Shown here: one piece after another, positions 54,082-63,652 of the stretch | Layout of the letters: every line of letters begins with the position of its first letter | Numbering within the stretch: position 1 is the first letter of the stretch | DNA from: CAWJPW01 sp963844845 | GTDB taxonomy: Bacteria; Acidobacteriota; Thermoanaerobaculia; Thermoanaerobaculales; Sulfomarinibacteraceae | DNA: 64,000 nucleotides | Direction of reading: 5' to 3' | NCBI GenBank assembly: GCA_963844845.1 | Contig: CAWJPW010000008.1 | Coordinates: 682,001-746,000, forward strand | Program-made: the position numbers and the translations under genes | The notes under the pieces: generated by a model | The model's database searches: none | Told to the model about the DNA's origin: nothing | What the model saw: only the letters and a program-made list of their open reading frames with translations

Positions 54082-54560
54082 GGTCGAGGGGGTGTCGCGC
54101 CGCCGGGGCACGCCGGCGTGCCCTGACAGCCTCACCACCGCCCCGGAGCACAGGTCGTCCGGCGGGCGTGCCGTCCTTGACGTCTTCCCTGGAGCGCGTT
54201 CTCCCGTGCGGCGCGTTGGCGGAAAACGTCAAGGGGGGCTCCCACGGCCCTTGGCGTTCGGAGAAGAGGCTCCAAACAAACAGGTAGGCGACTCGGCGCA
54301 GGGCGCGAAGGGGGCTATGTTGTCGCCGGGCGTCTTCTGCCGTCGCCCCCTTCGCGAACGCGCCGACGGGCGGCGGCAGAGCCGCCGCCCGGGCGCCGGA
54401 GCCCGCAGCACCCCGCACCCCCCGCAGCGCGCCGAACCCACGACGCGCCGCGCCTCCCACGATACGACCGGCAGGGGTGGGTGGGGCGCCCTCGTCACCC
54501 TTCCGGGTTTCACCCGGGAATGCTACCCTCCAGCCATCCCGAGCGGCTCGGAGGATCCCC
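54082..54560. other. Intergenic region between glmU-like gene and tkt, mostly repeat
   Basis: 479 bases. Positions 54114-54410 are copy B of the structured repeat; the remaining 150 bases before tkt are GC-rich, with no clear sigma-70 boxes. Open frames here are shadows. Confidence 0.65.
54114..54410 (+). repeat. Dispersed structured repeat, copy B
   Basis: About 297 bp, colinear with 18642-18937 in the same orientation. Inverted arms: CCTTGACGT 54175-54183 with ACGTCAAGG 54226-54234; GCGAAGGGGGC 54305-54315 with GCCCCCTTCGC 54345-54355; and a perfect 10-bp hairpin GGGCGGCGGC / AGA / GCCGCCGCCC at 54368-54390. The loops differ from copy A while the arms are identical, hinting at selection on structure. 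Like copy A it lies just downstream of a gene on the same strand. Confidence 0.8.
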
Positions 54561-56576
54561 GTGCCCGTGCCCTTCAGCGAGCTGGATCGCCTCAGCATCA
54601 ACACCCTCAGAACCCTTGCGATGGACGCCGTCGAGGAGGCCGCTTCGGGCCACCCCGGGGCGCCCATGGCCCTGGCGCCGTTGGCGCACGTGCTTTTCAC
54701 CCGCGTGCTCAAGCACGACCCCACCGACCCCGGCTGGCCGGACCGCGACCGCTTTGTGCTCTCGGCCGGGCACGCCTCGATGCTGCTGTACGGCGTGCTC
54801 CACCTCACCGGTTACGACCTCGGCCGCGACGAGCTGCGGCGCTTTCGCCAGTGGGGCTCGCGGACCCCAGGTCATCCGGAGTATGGGCTGACCCCCGGTG
54901 TCGAGACCACCACCGGGCCGCTGGGCCAGGGGTGCGGGAACTCGGTGGGAATGGCCCTTGCCGAGGCCCACCTTGCCGCTCGCTACAACCGCGACGGCTT
55001 CCAGGTTGTGGACCACCGCACCTGGGCGGTGTGCTCCGACGGCGACCTCATGGAAGGGGTGTCCGCGGAGGCGGCGTCGCTGGCCGGCAGGCTAGGCCTC
55101 GGGAAGTTGACCTGGATCTGGGACGACAACCGGATCACCATCGAAGGAGGCACCGACCTCGCCTTCACAGAGGACGTGCTCGGCCGCTTCCGTGCCTACG
55201 GCTGGCATGTCGAGAGTGTCGACGACGTCAACGACCTCGCTGCCATCGAGGCCGCATGCCGCGCGGCGATGGCGGTCACCGACCGGCCGTCCTTCATCCG
55301 TGTGCGTTCGCACATCGCCTTCGGCGCCCCCACCAAGCAGGACTCCGCCGACGCCCACGGCGCGCCCCTCGGGGCGGCCGAGGTGGCCGGGGCAAAGCGC
55401 GCCTACGGCTGGCCCGAGGACGCTCGCTTTCTGGTGCCTGCCGAGGCAGCCGAGCACTGTCGCCGCGAGGCCGCCCGAGGGGCCGGCCGGAGGCAGGCAT
55501 GGTCCGAGCTCATGACCCGCTATCGCGGCGCCCACCCGGACGCCGCTGCAGAGCTGGCGCGGCGCCTGGCCGGCAAGCTGCCGGAGGGATGGGACGCCGA
55601 CCTGCCCGTCTTTCCCGTCGACGCCGCGCCTGTCGCCACCCGTGCGGCCTCGGGCAAGGCGCTCAACGCGTTGGCGGCACGGCTCCCCGAGCTGATGGGC
55701 GGCTCCGCCGACCTCGCCCCCTCCACCAAGACACTGTTGGCCGGTGGCGGCGACGTGGGACCCGACGCCTGGGGCAACCGCAACCTCCACTTCGGCGTGC
55801 GTGAGCACGCCATGGGCGCACTCCTCAACGGCCTCGCGCTGCACGGCGGAGTGCGTCCCTACGGGGCCACCTTCCTGGTGTTCGCCGACTACATGCGACC
55901 GGCGATCCGGCTCGCCGCCCTCATGCGCCTGCCGGTGGTCTACGTCTTCACCCACGACTCCATCGCCGTGGGCGAGGACGGCCCCACCCACCAGCCGGTG
56001 GACCAGCTGCTGTCACTGCGCGCCATTCCTGGCCTGGTTGTGCTGCGCCCCGCCGACGCCAACGAGACGGCGGCAGCGTGGAGGGCAGCGGTGGCCCGCT
56101 GCGATGGCCCGGTGGCCTTGGTGCTCACTCGCCAGGCCCTGCCGGTGCTCGACGGTTCTCCCGCCGGCGCGCGAGCGGGGGTTGCCCGGGGGGGATGGAT
56201 CGCCGCCGAGGCGGGGGGAGGGCGGCCGGCGCTGATCCTGCTGGCCTCGGGCTCCGAGGTCCAGCTGGCGGCGGCGGCGCGTGAGCGCCTCGAGGCCGAG
56301 GGAGTTCCGGTGCGCCTGGTGTCGTTGCCCTCGTGGGAGCTGCTCGCCGCCCAGGGCGAGGACTACCGCCGCGAGCTGCTCGCGGAGGGCGTGCCGCGGC
56401 TGGCGGTGGAGGCCGGGCGCACCCTGGGCTGGGAACACTGGGTGGGGGCGGGTGGCGCAGTCCTGGGCCTCGACCGCTTCGGCGCCTCGGCGCCGTGGCG
56501 CGAGGTGTACGCCAACCTCGGCTTCACGGTCGAAGCGGTGGTGGAGCGGGCCCACGGCCTGCTCGGGAGGACGTGA
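54561..56576 (+). CDS. tkt: Transketolase
   Basis: Thiamine-diphosphate enzyme of the non-oxidative pentose phosphate pathway. 671 aa. N-terminal SGHPGAPMALAPLAHVLF, ThDP motif GDGDLMEG-like (CSDGDLMEGVSAEAA), QDSADAHGAPLG, active-site GGSADLAPS, HDSIAVGEDGPTHQPVD. All typical and full-length. GTG 54561 follows GGAGG at 6 bases. Heads tkt-rpiB-tal, all overlapping (TGATG at 56574-56578). Confidence 0.96.
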   Translation: MPVPFSELDRLSINTLRTLAMDAVEEAASGHPGAPMALAPLAHVLFTRVLKHDPTDPGWPDRDRFVLSAGHASMLLYGVLHLTGYDLGRDELRRFRQWGSRTPGHPEYGLTPGVETTTGPLGQGCGNSVGMALAEAHLAARYNRDGFQVVDHRTWAVCSDGDLMEGVSAEAASLAGRLGLGKLTWIWDDNRITIEGGTDLAFTEDVLGRFRAYGWHVESVDDVNDLAAIEAACRAAMAVTDRPSFIRVRSHIAFGAPTKQDSADAHGAPLGAAEVAGAKRAYGWPEDARFLVPAEAAEHCRREAARGAGRRQAWSELMTRYRGAHPDAAAELARRLAGKLPEGWDADLPVFPVDAAPVATRAASGKALNALAARLPELMGGSADLAPSTKTLLAGGGDVGPDAWGNRNLHFGVREHAMGALLNGLALHGGVRPYGATFLVFADYMRPAIRLAALMRLPVVYVFTHDSIAVGEDGPTHQPVDQLLSLRAIPGLVVLRPADANETAAAWRAAVARCDGPVALVLTRQALPVLDGSPAGARAGVARGGWIAAEAGGGRPALILLASGSEVQLAAAARERLEAEGVPVRLVSLPSWELLAAQGEDYRRELLAEGVPRLAVEAGRTLGWEHWVGAGGAVLGLDRFGASAPWREVYANLGFTVEAVVERAHGLLGRT

Positions 56577-57037
56577 TGCACCTGGCCATCGGCGCGGATC
56601 ACGCGGGAGTCGACCTCAAGGACGAGCTGGTGCGTTTCCTCACCGCCGAGGGACACCGGGTGGACGACCTCGGCACCCACGGCCATGAGCCCACCGACTA
56701 CCCCGACATCGCCGAGACGGTGACCGCCCGGGTGGTGGAGGGGGCGGTGGAGCGCGCGATCCTCATCTGCGGCAGCGGTGTCGGCGTCTCGGTGGCGGCC
56801 AACAAGGTGCCGGGAATCCGCGCTGGGATCTGCCATGACTCCTACTCCGCCCATCAGGGGGTCGAGCACGACGACATGAACGTGCTGGTGCTGGGGGCGC
56901 GCATCATCGGCTCGGCGCTGGCCAAGGAGCTGGTGCGCACATTCATCGCCGCCCGCTTCACCGGCGAGGAGCGGCACGCCCGCCGGCTCGCCAAGGTCAG
57001 GGCCATCGAGGCCCGCCACGCCCGAACGAAGGACTGA
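56576..57037 (+). CDS. rpiB: Ribose-5-phosphate isomerase B
   Basis: 153 aa. GADHAGVDLKDEL at the N-terminus, active-site Cys in ICGSGVGVSVAANKV, and SAHQGVEHDDMNVLVLGARIIG in pieces. Converts ribulose-5-phosphate to ribose-5-phosphate. Starts on the tkt stop and its own stop abuts the tal start. Confidence 0.95.
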   Translation: MHLAIGADHAGVDLKDELVRFLTAEGHRVDDLGTHGHEPTDYPDIAETVTARVVEGAVERAILICGSGVGVSVAANKVPGIRAGICHDSYSAHQGVEHDDMNVLVLGARIIGSALAKELVRTFIAARFTGEERHARRLAKVRAIEARHARTKD

Positions 57038-57648
57038 TGGCAAGCAATCCGCTCAGAGAGCTGGCCGGGCTGGGGCAGTCGGTGTGGCTGGACTACATCC
57101 GCCGTGATTTCTTGGACGATGGCGGTCTCGGCCGCCTGGCGCCCGGGGACGGGCTCGCCGGGGTGACCTCCAATCCCAGCATCTTCGCCCAGGCGGTGAG
57201 CTCCAGCGAAACTTGCGCGGAGCAGGCTCGCATGCTGCTGGCGGCCAACCCGGCGACGACCACCGCCGAGCTCTACGAGGCGCTGGCTGTGGAGGACACC
57301 CGTGCGGCTGCCGACCAGCTGCGCGGGGTGTACGACGGGTCCTCGGGGAGCGACGGTTTCGTCAGCCTTGAGGTCTCGCCACATCTCGCCGAAGAGAGCG
57401 CGGCCACAGTGGCCGAGGCGCGCCACCTGCGGGCCCTGGTCGACCGGCCCAACCTCATGATCAAGGTGCCGGCCACCGCCGCCGGAGTGGTTGCCGTGGA
57501 GGAGCTGATCGGGGCGGAGACGGTGAACACGCTGCCGCTGGCCACCCTCGAGGCGTTCCGAGACCACGGAACGGCGAGGCCGACCTTGGGGGCCGGCACC
57601 GACGAGGCCGCAAGGCGGGATCCGGCAGCGGCTGGCGGAAAGCGGTAG
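57037..57648 (+). pseudogene. tal: Transaldolase with large internal deletion
   Basis: 203 codons, against about 370 in this transaldolase subfamily. Residues 1-160 are normal: SVWLDYIRRDFLDDGGL, VTSNPSIFAQA, and the Schiff-base Lys in LMIKVPATAAG (K143). After EELIGA the sequence jumps to ETVNTLPLATLEAFRDHG, a motif that usually lies about 150-180 residues later, then ends. The missing part forms several strands of the TIM barrel, so activity is improbable. The deletion point is near 57515 and is in frame. Position behind tkt-rpiB fits the original role. An assembly collapse must be excluded. Confidence 0.75.
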
Positions 57649-57698
57649 AATAGCGCCCCGTCGCGGGTCCCAGGGCCCGGCAGGAAGGGGATCACGTC

Positions 57699-59525
57699 AT
57701 GTGTGGAATCATCGGTTACGTGGGCTCGCACCAGGCGGTGCCCGTCATCCTCGACGGCCTGCGCCGCCTCGAGTACCGGGGCTACGACTCGGCCGGGATG
57801 GCGGTCCATGACGGAACCCAGATCCGCGTCCTGCGCGCCGCCGGCAAGCTCATCAACCTGGAGGAGCGGGCCTTCGGCGAGCCCCTGCCCGGCACCGTCG
57901 GGGTGGGTCATACCCGCTGGGCGACCCACGGCGCCCCCACCGAGATCAACGCTCATCCCCAGCGCGACAGCTCCGGGCGCTTCGCCGTGGTGCACAACGG
58001 CATCCTCGAGAACTACCCGGAGCTGCGCCGTGAGCTTCGGCAGGCGGGGGTCGAGCTGACGTCGGACACCGACACCGAGCTCATCGCCCAGCTCCTCGCG
58101 CGGGAGTCGGGGCAGCTGCTGGAGCGGGTGCTCAAGGTGCTGCCCCGCCTGGTGGGCCAGTACGCGGTGGTGGCCCTGGACAGTGCCGAGCCCGAAACCC
58201 TCGTCGCCTTTCGCCAGGGTCCGCCCCTGGTCGTTGGTCTGGGCGACGGCGAGAACGAGGTGGCCTCCGACGTCACCGCCGTGCTGGGCCGCACCCGCCG
58301 CGTGGTCTTCCTGGAGAATGGCGACGTGGCGGTGGTGGGCCGCGACCATGCGCGGGTGGTGCGAGCCGATGGCGCGGCGGTGGAGCGCCCGGTGGAGGAG
58401 CTCGACTGGGACGCGGCGGTGGCCGAGAAGGGCGGTTTCCGCCACTACATGCTCAAGGAAATCCACGAGCAGCCGGACGCCGTGCGGAACACGGTGCTCG
58501 CCTACCTCGACGACGAGCGCAGCGGGGTGGAGCTTGAGCGCCTGGGCCTCGACCCGGCGCGCGTCGCCCAAATCAGCCGGGTCCAGCTGGTGGCCTGCGG
58601 TACGTCGTGGCACGCCTGCCTAGTGGGCAAGTTCCTCCTCGAGCGGCTTGCCGGCCTGCCGGTGGAGGTGGACTACGCCTCCGAGTACCGCTACCGCCAG
58701 CCGCTGGTGGGCGACGAAGTGCTGCTCCTGGGCGTCACCCAGTCCGGGGAGACCGCCGACACCCTCGCCGCCATGGAGCTGGCGCGGGCCTCCGGCGCGC
58801 TGCTCGGCACCATCTGCAACGTGCGCGGGGCGTCGGCGTGGCGTCTGGCGGAGGCCAGGATGCTGACCCAGGCCGGGCCGGAGATCGGCGTGGCCTCGAC
58901 CAAGGCGTTCACCACCCAGCTGGTGGCGCTGGTGCTGCTGGGCCTGGCGCTCCGTCGCGCACGCGGGCTCTCCGACGCTACCGACGTCGACCTGGTGCAG
59001 CAGCTCCAGCGCCTGCCCGTGGCGCTCGAGCAGGTGCTGGGCGGCGACGAGGCGGCCTATGTCGAGGCCACGGAGCTCCTTGCCCGGGCGGACGACTCCC
59101 TCTACCTGGGGCGCGGCATCCTCTACCCGGTGGCCCTCGAGGGAGCGCTCAAGCTCAAGGAGATCTCCTACTTGCACGCCGAGGGCTACCCGGCAGGGGA
59201 GATGAAGCACGGTCCCATTGCGCTGATCCACGAGGGCTTTCCGGTGGTGGCGGTGGCGCCGGCCAACGGCGGGCTCGAGAAGCTGGTCTCAAACCTCATG
59301 GAGGTTCGCGCCCGCGGCGCCGTGGTCCTGGCCCTGGCCCAGGAGGGCTGCGAGGCCCTCGACGGGGTGGCCGACCTGCTCCTGCCGATGCCGATGGTGC
59401 ACCCCCTGCTGCAGCCGGTGGTGGCGGCCATCCCGCTCCAGCTCCTCGCCTACCGCGTGGCGGTGGAGCTGGGCAACGACGTGGACCAGCCGCGCAACCT
59501 GGCAAAGAGCGTCACCGTCGAGTGA
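57699..59525 (+). CDS. glmS: Glutamine-fructose-6-phosphate aminotransferase (isomerizing)
   Basis: Makes glucosamine-6-phosphate, the entry to amino-sugar and peptidoglycan/LPS synthesis. 608 aa. N-terminal CGIIGYVG exposes the catalytic Cys after Met removal; HTRWATHGAP and GNHNGI-like VHNGILENY complete the glutaminase. Two SIS domains follow (ACGTSWHA, SQSGETADTL, YPAGEMKHGPIAL), and the C-terminal KSVTVE is intact. RBS AGGAAGGGG. No glmS ribozyme was recognised upstream. The stop overlaps the ClC start (TGATG). Confidence 0.96.
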   Translation: MCGIIGYVGSHQAVPVILDGLRRLEYRGYDSAGMAVHDGTQIRVLRAAGKLINLEERAFGEPLPGTVGVGHTRWATHGAPTEINAHPQRDSSGRFAVVHNGILENYPELRRELRQAGVELTSDTDTELIAQLLARESGQLLERVLKVLPRLVGQYAVVALDSAEPETLVAFRQGPPLVVGLGDGENEVASDVTAVLGRTRRVVFLENGDVAVVGRDHARVVRADGAAVERPVEELDWDAAVAEKGGFRHYMLKEIHEQPDAVRNTVLAYLDDERSGVELERLGLDPARVAQISRVQLVACGTSWHACLVGKFLLERLAGLPVEVDYASEYRYRQPLVGDEVLLLGVTQSGETADTLAAMELARASGALLGTICNVRGASAWRLAEARMLTQAGPEIGVASTKAFTTQLVALVLLGLALRRARGLSDATDVDLVQQLQRLPVALEQVLGGDEAAYVEATELLARADDSLYLGRGILYPVALEGALKLKEISYLHAEGYPAGEMKHGPIALIHEGFPVVAVAPANGGLEKLVSNLMEVRARGAVVLALAQEGCEALDGVADLLLPMPMVHPLLQPVVAAIPLQLLAYRVAVELGNDVDQPRNLAKSVTVE

Positions 59526-61318
59526 TGCAGGAGGCCGCTGCCGTCCGTACGTCCTGGCCGGAGCTGCTGCACAGCTGGCTCGATCGGATACTGCGCCCGG
59601 GGCCCACCCAGCTGCTGATCCTGGCGGTGGTGGTGGGCTCGATCTCGGGCCTGCTGTCGGTGGGCTTTTGGCACGGCATCCGGCTGGTGCAGGAAGGCAT
59701 CGCCCGCTACGCCGCACCGTGGCTCGCCGGCACTCTCGGGGCGCCGTGGGGCCGCACCGAGATGTGGGCAGCCGCCTTCCCGGCGGTGGGCGCCCTGGCC
59801 ATGGCGCTGCTGGTGGCCTACTGGTTTCGCACTCCCAAACCGCTCGGCGTGCCCAGCGTTATGTTCGACGTGCACCGCAGCCCGGGCTCCATCGCCATCC
59901 GCTACCTGCCCGCCACCTTCGTTGCCGCCGCCCTGGTCATCGGCAGCGGCGGTTCGGCCGGGCGCGAGGCGCCGGTGGTGGCCATGGGCGGCATCGTCGG
60001 CGGCTGGCTGGCGCGCCGCCTGGGCTTGAGCACCCGCCGGCGGCAGATCTTCGTCGGCTGCGGCACGGGCGCCGCCATCGCGGCCGCCTTTGACGCCCCC
60101 CTGGCGGGAGTCTTCTTCGCCCTCGAGGTGGTGCTCGGCGACTACTCGGCGGCGGCCCTCTCGCCGGTGGTGCTGGCGTCGGTGGCGGCCACCGCGGTGT
60201 CACGGGCGCTCGAAGGCGAAGGCGTGAGCCACTTCGCGGTGCCTGCCTACCACCTCGGAGGGTGGTGGGAGATCGGTCTTTACGCCGGTCTCGGCCTCGC
60301 CGCCGGCCTTGCCGCCCCTCTCTTTGTCGGCACCGAGCGGGTCATCTCGCGCTGGTTCAAGCGCTCGTCGGTGCCGCCACTGCTGCGTCCGGCCTTGGGC
60401 GGTCTGCTGGTCGGCGTCATCGCCCTCGTGCTGCCCCAGGTGATGGGCAACGGCTACGAGCACGTGGAGGGCGCACTGGTGGGCCGGCTGCCGCTGCTGC
60501 TCATGGCGGCGCTGGTGTTCGGCAAGATCCTCGCGACGTCGCTGACCCTGGGCTCGGGGGGCTGGGGAGGCGACTTTGCGCCGCTACTGTTCATCGGCGC
60601 CATGTTGGGGGGGTCGTACGCGGCGGCTCTCGACCTGGTGGTTCCGCACGGCTGGGTCTCCAGCGGCGCCTACGCCATGGTGGGGATGGGAGCCATGCTG
60701 GCGGCCGCTGTGCGCTGCCCCATCACCGCGATCCTGCTGCTGTTCGAGCTCACCGGCTCGTACGAGGTCATCCTGCCGATCATGACCGCCATCGCGGTGG
60801 CCGCACCGGTGGCGCGGATCTTCCTGCGGCGGGGGATGTACCACGAGCGGCTGTACGAGATGGGCGGGCCCGCCGCCGAGACCCCCGAGGCGCGACTGCT
60901 GGAGACGGTGCGGGTGGCCGAGATCGTGCGCCCGCAGGCGGTCACGCTGTCGGCCGGGACACCGTACCGCGAGATCCTCTCGGTGATCGCCACCTCCGAC
61001 CAGCTGGTCTACCCGGTGCTCGCCACCGACGGCCGCCTCCTCGGTGCCCTCACCTTCCACGCCTTGCGCGGCCACCTCCACGCCCCCGAGCTGGCCGAGC
61101 TGGTTGTGGCCGCCGACGTGCTCTCCGAGGACGTGCCGGTACTGGTGATGGACGACACCCTCGAGGACGCCATGCACCTGTTCGCCGACGCCGACCTCGA
61201 GGAGCTGCCGGTGGTGCGCAGCCGGGAGAGCCGCGAGTTCGCCGGCATGATCACCCGCCGCCACGTGTTGGCGGCACGGGCGCGGATTCTCGCCGAGTGG
61301 GAGATGGAGGAGGCGTGA
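59525..61318 (+). CDS. ClC-family chloride channel/antiporter with CBS domains
   Basis: 597 aa. About 10-12 membrane helices with the selectivity motifs GSGGSAGREAP and GGWGGDFAPLLFIGAMLG, then a C-terminal pair of CBS domains (about residues 460-590: VYPVLATDGRLLGALT, LEELPVVRSRESREFAGMI). The gating-glutamate position in GREAP is retained; channel or proton-coupled exchanger cannot be decided. ATG 59525 overlaps the glmS stop; its own stop overlaps the helicase GTG. Confidence 0.92.
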   Translation: MQEAAAVRTSWPELLHSWLDRILRPGPTQLLILAVVVGSISGLLSVGFWHGIRLVQEGIARYAAPWLAGTLGAPWGRTEMWAAAFPAVGALAMALLVAYWFRTPKPLGVPSVMFDVHRSPGSIAIRYLPATFVAAALVIGSGGSAGREAPVVAMGGIVGGWLARRLGLSTRRRQIFVGCGTGAAIAAAFDAPLAGVFFALEVVLGDYSAAALSPVVLASVAATAVSRALEGEGVSHFAVPAYHLGGWWEIGLYAGLGLAAGLAAPLFVGTERVISRWFKRSSVPPLLRPALGGLLVGVIALVLPQVMGNGYEHVEGALVGRLPLLLMAALVFGKILATSLTLGSGGWGGDFAPLLFIGAMLGGSYAAALDLVVPHGWVSSGAYAMVGMGAMLAAAVRCPITAILLLFELTGSYEVILPIMTAIAVAAPVARIFLRRGMYHERLYEMGGPAAETPEARLLETVRVAEIVRPQAVTLSAGTPYREILSVIATSDQLVYPVLATDGRLLGALTFHALRGHLHAPELAELVVAADVLSEDVPVLVMDDTLEDAMHLFADADLEELPVVRSRESREFAGMITRRHVLAARARILAEWEMEEA

Positions 61319-63543
61319 GCGGCGTCGACCGGTCCCTCAACCCACGGCAGCAGGAGGCCGTGACCCACGGGGCGGGTCCCCTGCTGGTCCTCGCCGGAGC
61401 CGGCTCGGGTAAGACCCGGGTGCTCACCGAGCGGATCGCACATCTCATCGAGGTCGGGCTCGCAAGACCGTCCGAGATCACCGCCGTGACCTTCACCAAC
61501 AAGGCGGCGCGGGAGATGCGCGAGCGGGTCGAGCGCCTGGTCAGGGGACCGTTGGGCGGCGGATTCGTCGGCACCTTCCACCGCTGGGCCCTCGATCTCC
61601 TGCGCCGCCAGCCCGAGCTGGCCGGGCTGCCCCGGCGCTTCGCCATCCTCGACGCCGACGACCAGCGCTCCCTCGTCACCCGCGCCCTCAAGGAGGCCGG
61701 CTTCGACCCCAAGGCGTTCCCGCCCCGCGCCGTGCTCGGCCGCATCTCGCACGCCGCCAACGCCGGCCGCACCCCGGCAGCGCTGGCTGCCGCCCGGGAT
61801 TCCATGGGCGAGGTGGCGGCGCAGATCTGGGAGGCCTACCAGGCCCTCAAGTCGGCGGCGGGGGCGGTGGACTTCGACGACATGTTGGTGCTGGCACTCC
61901 AGGTGCTGCGTGAGCACGAGCCAGTGCGGCGGGAGGTCCAGCGCCACGCCCGCTGGCTGCTGGTGGACGAGTTCCAGGACACCAACCGCCTCCAGCTCGA
62001 GCTCCTCAAGCTGACGGTGGGTGAGGCGCGCAATATCACGGTGGTGGGCGACGAGGACCAGTCCATCTATCGCTGGCGCGGTGCCGAGATGGACAATATC
62101 CTCTCCTTCGAGAAGCACTTCCCCGGCGCCACGGTAGTGACGCTGGAGGAGAACTACCGCTCCACCCAACCGATTCTCACCGCCGCCGGGGCTCTCATCG
62201 CCCGCAACCTGGGGCGCCGCGGCAAGACCCTGTTCACCAGCCGCGCCGGCGGCGAGCCAGTGCGCCTCTTCGTGGGCGAGGACGAACGCGCCGAGGCCCG
62301 CTTCGTGGTCGACCGCGTGGAGGAGCTCACCGCCGAGTACCCCCTGGGCAGCATGGCGGTGCTCATGCGCACCAACGCCCAGAGCCGGACCTTCGAGGAG
62401 GAGCTTACCCGCCGCCGGGTACCGTACCGGGTTGTGGGGGGCCTGCGCTTCTGGCAGCGTGCCGAGGTCAAGGACGCCCTCGCCTACCTCCGCTTGGTGG
62501 TGCACCCGGACGACGTGCTGGCCTTCAGCCGGGTGGTGAACGTGCCCGCTCGCGGCATCGGTGCCGCCACCATCGATGTCCTCGAGGCGCACGCGCGTGA
62601 GCGCGCCCTACCGTTGCCGGCGGCGGCACGGGAGCTGCCCGAGCGGCTCTCGCCGCGCGCCCGCACCGCCCTGGAGCATTTCTTCGCCCTCCTCGATGAG
62701 GCGCGCTCGCGCCAGGAGGAGCTCGACCCGGGCGACCTGGTGGGCTGGCTGCTGGAGGCGTCCGGGCTCCTCGCTCTTTACGACGGCGAGGATGAGGAGC
62801 GGGTGGCACGGCGCGAGAACCTCGCCCAGCTGGCCGCGGCGGTGGCCGACGCGACCCAGCAGGGCACCGGGCTCGAGGAGTTCCTCGACGCGGTGGCGCT
62901 GCTCGAGGAGGGCGACGACGCGGCGGTCCCCGACGCGGCGAGCCTCATGACCCTGCACTCCGCCAAGGGGCTCGAGTTCGACGTGGTGTTTCTGGTGGGC
63001 ATGGAGGACGGGCTGCTGCCCCACGCCAACGCCCGCGACGACCTCGAGGGGCTCGAGGAGGAGCGCCGCCTGGCCTACGTGGGGATGACCCGGGCGCGGC
63101 GCTGGCTGGCCCTCACCGCCGCGCGCAGCCGCTTCCTGTTCGGCAATCGCCAGGCAACGCGAGCCTCGCAGTTCCTGCACGAGGTGCCCGGCGACGCCTA
63201 CCGCGATGTCTCGGACACGCCCGTGAGCTTCGCCGAGGCGGAGCGCGTGGTGGCGGCGGCAGGTCGCCGGGGACGGGAGATCTCCGCGGCGGTGCAGGAG
63301 CGCGCGTCGCGGCCGGCGGCCGCTGCGCCGAGTCGGTCGCGGCGGCGGGCGGTGGCGGCCGCCGTCACCGACGGCACCGGCACCGGCTGGCATCCCGGCG
63401 ACCGGGTGCGGCACCGGAGCTTCGGCACCGGAGTCGTGCTGTCGTGTCAGGGGCGGGGCTCCCAGCTCAAGCTGGTGGTCTACTTCGACCGTGTCGGCCG
63501 CAAGACGTTGGTCCCGACCATCGCCCAGCTCGAGCAGCTGTGA
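61315..63543 (+). CDS. UvrD/PcrA-family superfamily 1 DNA helicase
   Basis: 742 aa 3'-5' helicase. Walker A GAGSGKTRVLTERI near residue 28, motif Ia VTFTNKAAREM, Walker B LLVDEFQDTN, motif III GDEDQSIYRWRGA, motif IV ENYRST, motif V MTLHSAKGLEF and motif VI YVGMTRAR are all present. The C-terminal Tudor-like tail (GDRVRHRSFGTGVVL) is characteristic of PcrA/UvrD. GTG 61315 overlaps the ClC stop; the longer frame upstream is shadow. Confidence 0.94.
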   Translation: MSGVDRSLNPRQQEAVTHGAGPLLVLAGAGSGKTRVLTERIAHLIEVGLARPSEITAVTFTNKAAREMRERVERLVRGPLGGGFVGTFHRWALDLLRRQPELAGLPRRFAILDADDQRSLVTRALKEAGFDPKAFPPRAVLGRISHAANAGRTPAALAAARDSMGEVAAQIWEAYQALKSAAGAVDFDDMLVLALQVLREHEPVRREVQRHARWLLVDEFQDTNRLQLELLKLTVGEARNITVVGDEDQSIYRWRGAEMDNILSFEKHFPGATVVTLEENYRSTQPILTAAGALIARNLGRRGKTLFTSRAGGEPVRLFVGEDERAEARFVVDRVEELTAEYPLGSMAVLMRTNAQSRTFEEELTRRRVPYRVVGGLRFWQRAEVKDALAYLRLVVHPDDVLAFSRVVNVPARGIGAATIDVLEAHARERALPLPAAARELPERLSPRARTALEHFFALLDEARSRQEELDPGDLVGWLLEASGLLALYDGEDEERVARRENLAQLAAAVADATQQGTGLEEFLDAVALLEEGDDAAVPDAASLMTLHSAKGLEFDVVFLVGMEDGLLPHANARDDLEGLEEERRLAYVGMTRARRWLALTAARSRFLFGNRQATRASQFLHEVPGDAYRDVSDTPVSFAEAERVVAAAGRRGREISAAVQERASRPAAAAPSRSRRRAVAAAVTDGTGTGWHPGDRVRHRSFGTGVVLSCQGRGSQLKLVVYFDRVGRKTLVPTIAQLEQL

Positions 63544-63652
63544 CGACGTCGGCGACGGGAGAGCTCCGCTGGGTCGCCGCCGCACGGAGTGGCGAGGGCG
63601 GCGGGCGGGTTCTCTGGTGAGACGGCCCGTCTCGGGGCCGTGGGAGGTGAGC

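Noticed and set aside
57649..57698. glmS ribozyme upstream of glmS
   Set aside because: Only 50 bases separate tal from glmS, too short, and no ribozyme core was visible.
58607..59524. Upstream extension of the ClC frame
   Set aside because: Lies in an alternate frame of glmS with no hydrophobic or family character.
60262..61314. Upstream extension of the helicase frame
   Set aside because: Alternate frame of the ClC gene; rich in Arg/Pro/Gly, no homology seen.
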